Positions 24,558-31,144 of a stretch of DNA of 53,213 nt are shown one piece after another (the first letter of the stretch is position 1; the number at the start of each line of letters is the position of its first letter). The position numbers were made by a program, and so were the translations under genes. The notes under the pieces are model-generated. The model searched no databases. It was not told the origin of the DNA and was given only the letters and a program-made list of their open reading frames with translations. This DNA comes from CAYMTR01 sp964393405 (GTDB lineage: Bacteria > Bacteroidota > Bacteroidia > Bacteroidales > Prolixibacteraceae): positions 1 to 53,213 of the forward strand of contig CAYMTR010000018.1 in assembly GCA_964393405.1 (NCBI GenBank), written 5' to 3'.

Positions 24558-26345
24558 TTAAATTTCACCAACACATTCTTCCCAATTGAGGTTATCAACG
24601 GGCAATAACGGATGACGTGAGATGCTATTATTGTAATCCATTACCAATTCCCACTGGCATTGAGTAATTAAAAACACTCCGATGAAGAAATCCTTAGTCA
24701 GAGTCACTTCATGCTGTATTTCATCATCAAACCTTCCAATTTGATTTTCAGGAGTTCCCATAAGGAATTTACCGGCAGGAATTCGTTTTAACACCAACAA
24801 ATTCTTTTTGTATTGTTCGTTTAACGAAAGGTCCTCAGGCACTGCAGTTAAATATTTTATGGGGAGCTTATCCGATTTAAGCGCATCAGATAGATCTACC
24901 ACTAAAGATTGAATGTCGTTATCAACGCCGTCAACTTCACAAATTATTCTAACTCCTTGTCCACCGAAAGCGCCACGGGCTTTTTGCCTTTTTGCAGAAC
25001 GACATATTGCAGGCCAAGCGTGCCAGTTACCCCCACGGCAAATTCTTTTTTCACCTGATGAATTTCCTCTTGGATCAACTTTTTCTTCAGTGTAAGGGCC
25101 ATACCAATCTAGACAGTATTCCCAAGCCATTCCAAGCATATCGTAAAGTTGCCAACTATTAGGTTCTTTTCTTCCCACTGAACGAAGAGAACAATCGCTT
25201 GTCTCCATTTCCCAGTTCCAGTTGCCGCCATAAAAAGCGATAGGCTCCAGATTTGGATCTGTTACATTTTCACCGGTTTCAATTGTCAAACAATCTTTAC
25301 CGTTATTATACGCAGTTAAAGTTCCCGCTCTACATGCGTATTCCCATCGTGCCTCCGACGGCAGATTAAACTTCAATCCGGTAAGATTTGATATTTTCCC
25401 ACACAAAGATGTGTGCATGCTATCTTCTGCAGATGGTTTGATCGGCCAATAACCACCGCGTACCTCATTCCAGTTAACGGTTTCAACCGGATAACAATCT
25501 TTCTTATTTGTACTTGGATTGAAGCCCATAACAGCTTCCCACTGGTTTTGGGTGATATGATATATTCCGATAAAATAATCTTTGGTAATGATTGTTTCTC
25601 GCTGATTCTCGTCATTATCACGACCAATTTCAGAATCAGGTGAACCCATTAAAAAACTTCCGGCTTTAACTCTTTTTAAAACTATCTTTGTTTTTTTGAA
25701 ATCTTTGTTATTTGAAATGCCGGGAGTAGAAGTGTAATATTCAACCGGATATTTTGAATTATTCTCTTTTAAATTAACAATAATATATTCCGCATTATTG
25801 GGGATAATTTCTGAATCAGAGCAGGCAATCCTGAATCCCTGTCCTAGAAATTTTCCTCTTTCAAAGTGGCGATTAGCACTGCGACACAGAGCAGACCAAG
25901 CATGCCAGCTTCCGCCACGAGAAACGCGCCGAATTCCTTTAAATGCTCCTATTGGATCAATATTGTCGTCAGCACGATAGTCACCATACCAATCGAGGCA
26001 AAATTCCCAAAGCTGACCGTGCATATCGTAAAGTCCATAACTATTTGGCTGTTTCTGTCCAACTTCCCGACTTTTTTCTGTTTTTTCACCAGCCCAATTC
26101 CAGTTACCTCCATAAAAAGCTAGGGGCTCCAGATTATTATCTTGATAGTTATCATCTTTAACCCCACTCGAGCACTCTCTGCCATTACTAAAACTTGATT
26201 TAGTTCCTCCTCTACAGGCAAATTCCCATTGTGCCTCTGTTGGAAGGTCAAACTTGAGCTTAGTCAAAGATCTTAAACGTCCTATGAAACTACTATCCGG
26301 AACAGAATCAACAGCTTCCTGAATATTTATATTTTCTTCTACCAT
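24558..26345 (-). CDS. permuted tandem FGE-sulfatase-like (C-type lectin fold) protein
   Basis: The protein has 595 residues and no signal peptide. Residues 1-177 are the C-terminal two thirds of an FGE-like module (LPTEAQWEFACRGGT to GQGFRIACS). Residues ~221-470 are a complete module (LKRVKAGSFLMGSP to GQGVRIICE). Residues ~517-595 are the N-terminal third of another (LKRIPAGKFLMGTP to PVDNLNWEE). The end of the last piece matches the point where the first begins, so the chain equals two full modules in circular permutation. In true formylglycine-generating enzymes two Cys five residues apart bind copper and do catalysis. Here the second is kept (Cys154, Cys448) and the first is Ala (149, 443). 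Catalysis is therefore unlikely and a binding role is favoured. Confidence 0.85.
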   Translation of the reverse strand: MVEENINIQEAVDSVPDSSFIGRLRSLTKLKFDLPTEAQWEFACRGGTKSSFSNGRECSSGVKDDNYQDNNLEPLAFYGGNWNWAGEKTEKSREVGQKQPNSYGLYDMHGQLWEFCLDWYGDYRADDNIDPIGAFKGIRRVSRGGSWHAWSALCRSANRHFERGKFLGQGFRIACSDSEIIPNNAEYIIVNLKENNSKYPVEYYTSTPGISNNKDFKKTKIVLKRVKAGSFLMGSPDSEIGRDNDENQRETIITKDYFIGIYHITQNQWEAVMGFNPSTNKKDCYPVETVNWNEVRGGYWPIKPSAEDSMHTSLCGKISNLTGLKFNLPSEARWEYACRAGTLTAYNNGKDCLTIETGENVTDPNLEPIAFYGGNWNWEMETSDCSLRSVGRKEPNSWQLYDMLGMAWEYCLDWYGPYTEEKVDPRGNSSGEKRICRGGNWHAWPAICRSAKRQKARGAFGGQGVRIICEVDGVDNDIQSLVVDLSDALKSDKLPIKYLTAVPEDLSLNEQYKKNLLVLKRIPAGKFLMGTPENQIGRFDDEIQHEVTLTKDFFIGVFLITQCQWELVMDYNNSISRHPLLPVDNLNWEECVGEI

Positions 26346-26386
26346 TATTTACGATAAACATTAATCTATTTAATAGTTGATAACAA

Positions 26387-28048
26387 TTACACTTTGCCTA
26401 ATGCAAACGGAGGATAAACTTCACCGTCAACAACAACATCTATTAAAACAGGCTTATTCAAGGCAATTGCTTTATTTAAAACCGGAGCAAAATCTTCAAT
26501 ACGCTCAACTCTGTAACCTTTTGCACCACATGCTTCGGCGTATTTTACAAAATCAGGATTATCGAATTGCATAAAAGCCTGATCATTAGTCATATTAAGC
26601 AAGAATTTTTTAATTACATTGAATTCTCCGTTATTAAAAATTATCCAAACAACAGGAATATTGTACTGAACTGCAGTCATCAATTCAAAACCAGCCATTT
26701 GGTAACATCCATCGCCGGAGCCGGAGATTACTACTTTATCAGGATTTGCACATTTCACTCCCAGACAGCCATTGGTATGACTAGCCATAGGACCAAAGGA
26801 ACCTGGATTTTGATAGCGTTGGTTTTCATTTAATTTAAGATAGCAATTCAGCCAAAGCATATGCGAGCCAGCGTCGCCCATAACAATCGCATCCTTCGGA
26901 AGATTATCAGATAAAATACGAACCATGTCACCCGGATGAATTTTCCCTGAGGGGTCTTGAGGTATTGGTTTTAAATCGTAGTAACGACCTTCCGGCAGCT
27001 TCTGTGATAATGATGAAGTATTTCTAGCAATAAGCTTATCGTAAATTGATTTAATTGCAGTTTTAGCATCACTTACTATTCCGACATCAGCTTTATATAC
27101 CTTATCAATTTCAGCAGGATCAATATTAATGTGAATTAATTTCTTATCCTTGAAGAGATCTGATTTAAAACCAAAAGTGGCATTCTGGGCGAACGAATTA
27201 CCTATTGTAAGTACAAGTTCTGCATCAGAAAAATAAAGGTTTGCAGCCTGGTCTCCTGAACTACCGTACACGCCTAAGCATAGAGGATGATTTTCTGGGA
27301 GAAAACCCTTAGCATCCATGGTTTGGGTATAAGGGATTTTTAAGGCTTCAAGGAAGTCAATTATTTCCTTATTTGCATGACTGCGGATAGAACCATACCC
27401 AACAATTGTCAGAATTTTTTTATTCAGTTTAACAGCTTCTGCAATAAGATTAACAGCATTATCAATACTTTCAACAGAAGGCGAAATTGCTTCTACTTTA
27501 ATTTTAACAGGACGATAATTTGTTACTTCAGCAACAGTAATATCTTTTGGAACATGAATATGTACCGGTCCCGGTCGACCATTAAAAGCAAGATTAATGG
27601 CTTCTTCAAGAATATCACAAGTATCTTTTGGGTCTTCAATGATGAATGATTTTTTTGTAGTTGCCGAAAACATAAGATGAGAGTCGGGAGTACGACTCAG
27701 TCCTGTTGATTCATTTAACGCTCCTTTACCTCTTTGATTCTGTGATGTATAACCAGTAATTGCCAATACTGGCAAAGAATCTGAATATGCAACAGCCATT
27801 CCTGAGAACAGATTAAACGCCCCTGGCCCTCCTGTAGCAAAACACACACCCAATTTATCAGAAAACATAGCATATCCGCATGCCATAAACGATGCAGCCT
27901 GTTCATTTCTGATAATTACAGTCCTTATTTTTTTTGAATCTCTTAAGGACAAAAGCATAGTTGCATTAACTTGTCCGGTACCCCCGAAAACATGATCAAC
28001 GCCAATGTCTTCAAGTATTTTAACAATTGTTTGATTTACATCCATCAT
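26387..28048 (-). CDS. thiamine-diphosphate-dependent enzyme (acetolactate synthase-like)
   Basis: The protein has 553 residues with the three domains of the acetolactate synthase/2-oxoacid decarboxylase family. The N-terminal PYR domain (~1-170) has the cofactor-activating Glu49 (IRNEQAASFMACGYA). The central domain is ~190-330. The C-terminal PP domain (~375-553) has the Mg/ThDP motif GDGCYQMAGFELMTA ending in FNN. It would decarboxylate a 2-oxoacid or join two carbonyl units. No regulatory (ilvN-like) subunit or branched-chain amino-acid gene lies nearby, so biosynthetic acetolactate synthase is doubtful. It lies 9 bases after a tautomerase and downstream of DJ-1 genes, which favours a catabolic or carbonyl-related role. 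The substrate is unknown. Confidence 0.85.
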   Translation of the reverse strand: MMDVNQTIVKILEDIGVDHVFGGTGQVNATMLLSLRDSKKIRTVIIRNEQAASFMACGYAMFSDKLGVCFATGGPGAFNLFSGMAVAYSDSLPVLAITGYTSQNQRGKGALNESTGLSRTPDSHLMFSATTKKSFIIEDPKDTCDILEEAINLAFNGRPGPVHIHVPKDITVAEVTNYRPVKIKVEAISPSVESIDNAVNLIAEAVKLNKKILTIVGYGSIRSHANKEIIDFLEALKIPYTQTMDAKGFLPENHPLCLGVYGSSGDQAANLYFSDAELVLTIGNSFAQNATFGFKSDLFKDKKLIHINIDPAEIDKVYKADVGIVSDAKTAIKSIYDKLIARNTSSLSQKLPEGRYYDLKPIPQDPSGKIHPGDMVRILSDNLPKDAIVMGDAGSHMLWLNCYLKLNENQRYQNPGSFGPMASHTNGCLGVKCANPDKVVISGSGDGCYQMAGFELMTAVQYNIPVVWIIFNNGEFNVIKKFLLNMTNDQAFMQFDNPDFVKYAEACGAKGYRVERIEDFAPVLNKAIALNKPVLIDVVVDGEVYPPFALGKV

Positions 28049-28057
28049 CTGAAGTTC

Positions 28058-28279
28058 TTATTTTTTCTCATTGAATTTTCCTTGAGCAGTTTTAGGGGGC
28101 CTTTCTGAAAAAAGAATTCCATCAGCGGCAACATTATCTAGGGTATAACCATCAAAAAACAGATATATCCTGTCTTTTGGCACTAATGAAACTTCAGAGA
28201 AAATCGTAATAAATTTTTCAGCAATAATTTTCTTTTGGTCATCTCGTAATTCGAGACTTTGAATAGTAATTGCAGGCAT
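28058..28279 (-). CDS. 4-oxalocrotonate tautomerase/MIF superfamily protein
   Basis: The protein has 73 residues and begins MPAITIQSLELRDDQKKII. After removal of Met the catalytic Pro2 of the family would be N-terminal. It has the beta-alpha-beta layout of a short tautomerase subunit, ending in a variable Lys-rich tail, and would work as a hexamer or trimer. Such enzymes interconvert keto and enol forms or handle halogenated or 2-oxo acids. It lies 9 bases before the ThDP enzyme gene, so it may prepare a 2-oxoacid for it. Confidence 0.8.
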   Translation of the reverse strand: MPAITIQSLELRDDQKKIIAEKFITIFSEVSLVPKDRIYLFFDGYTLDNVAADGILFSERPPKTAQGKFNEKK

Positions 28280-28298
28280 AGTAATTAGTAGTTTAAAA

Positions 28299-28324
28299 GA
28301 AAAGCAAGCATAAATTTGCTTCTC
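28299..28324 (-). terminator. weak hairpin between a DJ-1 gene and the tautomerase gene
   Basis: The minus strand has GAAGCAA and TTGCTTTTC in inverted arrangement, followed by TTTTAAAC. The stem is short (6-7 bp). It may attenuate rather than end the operon transcript. Confidence 0.3.
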
Positions 28325-28339
28325 TTGGGGTTTTAAATT

Positions 28340-29119
28340 TTATAACTTATTTAGTACTTCTACAATTTTTTCTCCAAATGCTATTGAAGATTCAACAGAG
28401 TTACCTGTAATAAAAGGCCAGTCAAACATAACCCTTGGATTATCACGAGTTGCATCAGGGTCACCAATGCAAAGCCCTCCCGGACCAACTGCATCTCTGC
28501 CTATATCTTCAAGAGGATATAAGAATCCTGCGTAGACTGCATCTGTTCCTTTATTATCTTCAGTTGCACCCCATAATTCAAGTGTCACATCATCTTCAAA
28601 ATCCCAAGCTCTGGGGTGACATGCAACTTTTTTCCCTTTAATTATGCTATTATAAGCATCGTAAGGATTTCGTGTCCAAATTAAAGCTGCTGTTGCATAA
28701 CAAAGAGTTGCAATAAGCTTGTTTGTGTTATATGCTTCCAAAATAAGTTTTTTAAAATACTTATTTGGGGCTAAATCCATCATTGCTCCTAACCCTCCAG
28801 TTCCAACAATTGCGTCATAATCAGACATCTTTGCTTCTGAAAGCTTTATCGGATGGTCCCATTCATCACTCATAACTAGTTCTTTTGTTCTATCACAAAC
28901 AAACTTAGGATTAACCTTTGGATTAGCTCCTGGTATAGCCGCAAGCATAGGATCAATAAAATCAGGGTCAACACTTATTTTCAAAGGTAAAGGTTTTTTT
29001 CCCTGAGGAGTAGCTAATGTTACATCAAAACCTGCTTTTACACATACATCCCATGGTGCTTGCAGTTCTTCAGCCCAAACTCCAAAATTTGTAGCTGCCA
29101 TTAAAATCTTTTTTGCCAT
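28340..29119 (-). CDS. DJ-1/PfpI family protein, Hsp31-like (second copy)
   Basis: The protein has 259 residues, cytoplasmic, with the class I glutamine amidotransferase-like fold. The opening ATNFGVWAEELQAPWD contains the conserved Glu17/18. The nucleophile elbow reads ATLCYATAAL, with Cys140 followed by Tyr, where PfpI and DJ-1 enzymes more often have Cys-His. Length and the PLPLKISVDPDF segment fit the long Hsp31-like branch, whose members include cofactor-free glyoxalases and protein or nucleotide deglycases. It is a full-length paralogue of the upstream gene at 29255-30022. Activity is plausible but not shown. Confidence 0.85.
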   Translation of the reverse strand: MAKKILMAATNFGVWAEELQAPWDVCVKAGFDVTLATPQGKKPLPLKISVDPDFIDPMLAAIPGANPKVNPKFVCDRTKELVMSDEWDHPIKLSEAKMSDYDAIVGTGGLGAMMDLAPNKYFKKLILEAYNTNKLIATLCYATAALIWTRNPYDAYNSIIKGKKVACHPRAWDFEDDVTLELWGATEDNKGTDAVYAGFLYPLEDIGRDAVGPGGLCIGDPDATRDNPRVMFDWPFITGNSVESSIAFGEKIVEVLNKL

Positions 29120-29254
29120 AATTATAATCTTTTAAATTAAATTCCTTATTTACAGTACAATACCTTAAAAAAAAAATCGGAATAGATACATCAACTATAT
29201 CATGATGAACTAAACAATTAATCTTTAAGGCACCTCTTTCATTTAACACGTTAT

Positions 29255-30022
29255 TTATAATTTGTTCAAAACTTCAACAACCTTATTTCCATAAGCTATT
29301 GAAGATTCAACAGAAGTTCCTGTAATAAAAGGATGATCATAATAAACCTGTGGGTTTTCGCGATTAGCGTTTATACGAGCAATACATGCGCCGTTTGGAC
29401 CAACTGCATCGCGAACGAGGTCTTCAATAGGCCATAAGAAACCGGGTGTATGAACATCAGTTCCTTTATTATCAGGTGTAGCTCCATAAAGTTCGTAACC
29501 GGCATCCATACCTGGTCCGTAAAAGTCCCAAGCACGAGGATGAGCAGTTATCTTTTTACCGTAAATAATAGATTTGTAATCATTCTCAGGATCGCGAAGG
29601 AAAACAAGAGTACTTACTGCATAGCACAAAGCAGCAACAATTTTCCCACCTTTATACGCTTCCATGATCAATCGGTGCAGTTCCCAACAATTACACAAAT
29701 CAATCATTGCACCTAAACCACCAGTTAAAACAATAGCATCATAACCGTTCATCGTTGCGTCTTCAAATTTAATTGGGGTTGCCCATTCTTTTGAATCAAC
29801 TAATTCTTTAATACGGTCGCAAACAACCTTTGGATTTGTGTGAGCTTTAATAATCGGATCAAAAAAATCTGGATCAACACTTATCTTCAGTGGTAGTGGC
29901 TTTAAACCTTTAGGTGTAGCTAAAGTAACTTCAAAACCTGCTTTTTTGCATGCATCCCACGGAGCCTGTAATTCTTCACCCCAAGTTCCATAGTTTGTTG
30001 CAATCATTAATACCTTTTTCAT
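29255..30022 (-). CDS. DJ-1/PfpI family protein, Hsp31-like (first copy)
   Basis: The protein has 255 residues, cytoplasmic, and shares its whole layout with the following gene: ATNYGTWGEELQAPWD at the start (Glu16/17), the LTGGLGAMIDL strand, and the nucleophile elbow VAALCYAVSTL with Cys133-Tyr134. Both copies end in a nearly identical tail VESSIAYGNKVVEVLNKL. The pair arose by tandem duplication. A 135-base AT-rich gap separates the copies, the widest inside this operon, and may hold an extra promoter. The likely roles are glyoxalase III-type conversion of 2-oxoaldehydes or repair of glycated molecules. Confidence 0.85.
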   Translation of the reverse strand: MKKVLMIATNYGTWGEELQAPWDACKKAGFEVTLATPKGLKPLPLKISVDPDFFDPIIKAHTNPKVVCDRIKELVDSKEWATPIKFEDATMNGYDAIVLTGGLGAMIDLCNCWELHRLIMEAYKGGKIVAALCYAVSTLVFLRDPENDYKSIIYGKKITAHPRAWDFYGPGMDAGYELYGATPDNKGTDVHTPGFLWPIEDLVRDAVGPNGACIARINANRENPQVYYDHPFITGTSVESSIAYGNKVVEVLNKL

Positions 30023-30056
30023 AACGTTATTTTTAAATTAGATAAAATTTATTTGT

Positions 30057-30386
30057 TTATTTTTTCCAGGGAAAATCCTCTTTACGGGGAGTAAAAACAT
30101 CTATTGCTTCTGTTTCTCCAATAGCAATAAAAGAATGAGGAATATTTGGGGGTACAACATAGGCATCACCCTCGCCTAATAATTTCTTTTCATCACCAAT
30201 AATCATTTCGAATCCTCCTTTAATTACGAATCCAAATTGTTCCTGCGGGTGAGTGTGCATTTTGACCTCACTCCTATCTGCCATATTCCAATGCAAGACA
30301 TTGAGCATATTGCCATCAGCAAAATCCTGACGAACAACACCTTCACCCATATCAATCTTTATGACATCTTTGTTAAATATGAACAT
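30057..30386 (-). CDS. small cupin-fold protein
   Basis: The protein has 109 residues and is a single cupin_2 barrel. Motif 1 is MHTHPQEQFGFVIKGGFEM, giving metal ligands His44, His46 and Gln50 or Glu49. Motif 2 is VPPNIPHSF with His84. Small cupins of this type bind a metal and act as dioxygenases, isomerases or sensors. It lies 7 bases after the PfpI gene and 34 bases before the first DJ-1 gene. The substrate is unknown. Confidence 0.85.
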   Translation of the reverse strand: MFIFNKDVIKIDMGEGVVRQDFADGNMLNVLHWNMADRSEVKMHTHPQEQFGFVIKGGFEMIIGDEKKLLGEGDAYVVPPNIPHSFIAIGETEAIDVFTPRKEDFPWKK

Positions 30387-30393
30387 ACTAAGG

Positions 30394-30963
30394 TTATTTA
30401 TTTAATTGATTAATAATTTCTTTTACAAATAAGCTGCAGTGACCACCAGTCCTTGCAGTAACAAGATCTTCGTCAACAACAACATCCTGATCAACATATG
30501 AAGCTCCGTAGTTTTTCACATCGCCAATCAAATTATTATGGGCAACAACTTTTCGTCCTTTTATAACTTCCGAAATCGGTGACAGCAACCACAGTCCGTG
30601 GCAGATTATTCCTTTGATAATATTCTTATTAGAAAAAATCTTTTTTAGAAAAAGAGAGGCAGGTGGAATTTTTGTAACATCTTCAGTATATCTCAGGCGG
30701 TCAGCAACCATACCTGCTGGTACAATAAATACTGAGAAACTCTTAATCTCCTCACCTGTAAGGGCTTCAAAACTCTCAGAGCAATAGAAAGGTGCTTTAT
30801 ATTCGTGCCCGTAAAATGTTATTGATGGTTGTCCCCATAAGCGGGAGAAGAAATGTAATTCATAGTTTTCTTCAAGAAAGCGTAATTGATAATAAAAAAT
30901 TTCATTCTCATAAAAATCACTTTCAATAAGAATACCTATCTTGTGTCTTTGGGGTAAATTCAT
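30394..30963 (-). CDS. PfpI/YhbO-type DJ-1 superfamily protein
   Basis: The protein has 189 residues, the normal length for PfpI. The nucleophile elbow is GIICHGLWLL (Cys121-His122), the upstream acid is probably Glu19, and the C-terminal part reads GRKVVAHNN, YVDQDVVVDEDLVTARTGGH, which is the PfpI pattern. Unlike the two later DJ-1 proteins it keeps Cys-His. PfpI proteins were first called proteases and are now linked to glyoxal detoxification or deglycation. It is the first gene of the long operon and has the candidate promoter and leader repeats upstream. Confidence 0.88.
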   Translation of the reverse strand: MNLPQRHKIGILIESDFYENEIFYYQLRFLEENYELHFFSRLWGQPSITFYGHEYKAPFYCSESFEALTGEEIKSFSVFIVPAGMVADRLRYTEDVTKIPPASLFLKKIFSNKNIIKGIICHGLWLLSPISEVIKGRKVVAHNNLIGDVKNYGASYVDQDVVVDEDLVTARTGGHCSLFVKEIINQLNK

Positions 30964-30986
30964 ATTAGGTTAAGTTTAGATTTCTA

Positions 30987-31018
30987 AGACATGAAACATT
31001 AGACATGAAACTAATGTT
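30987..31018. repeat. direct and inverted repeats in the operon leader
   Basis: agacatgaaac occurs at 30987-30997 and again at 31001-31011. The second copy lies inside a 7-bp inverted repeat aacatta/taatgtt at 30995-31018. They fall just downstream of the candidate -7 box, near the expected transcription start, so they could be an operator or a leader hairpin. Confidence 0.45.
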
Positions 31019-31024
31019 ATGTTA

Positions 31025-31058
31025 TAAAGATATGAAAAAAATGTTTCATTCTTACAAA
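31025..31058 (-). promoter_or_regulatory. candidate promoter of the 19-kb operon
   Basis: The minus strand has TTTG (31058-31055) and, 22 bases later, TATCTTTA (31032-31025), one mismatch from the -7 consensus TAnnTTTG. It lies 62 bases before the PfpI-type gene. Confidence 0.4.
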
Positions 31059-31144
31059 TCAGGAGAACATATTAAAAAAATAATATCCTAAAACACTGAA
31101 ATTTCTATTCTTAACTTACACAATATAAACTAATTCTTTATTAT

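Noticed and set aside
20562..26345. Diversity-generating retroelement targeting the C-type-lectin-like modules
   Set aside because: There is no reverse transcriptase, no template repeat, and the repeated modules differ throughout rather than at adenine positions of one C-terminal segment.
24558..26345. Active sulfatase-maturing enzyme
   Set aside because: The first catalytic Cys is replaced by Ala in both modules, the protein lacks an export signal, and no sulfatase gene lies in the window.
26387..28048. Calling the ThDP enzyme ilvB
   Set aside because: The family fits, but no ilvN, ilvC or ilvD gene is near and the neighbours suggest another pathway, so no gene symbol was given.
18857..30963. 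Anti-phage or toxin-based conflict system built on FGE/WG/DUF1566 modules
   Set aside because: No nuclease, protease of the caspase type, TIR, STAND NTPase, pore-former or immunity gene is visible. The neighbours are metabolic and signalling proteins.
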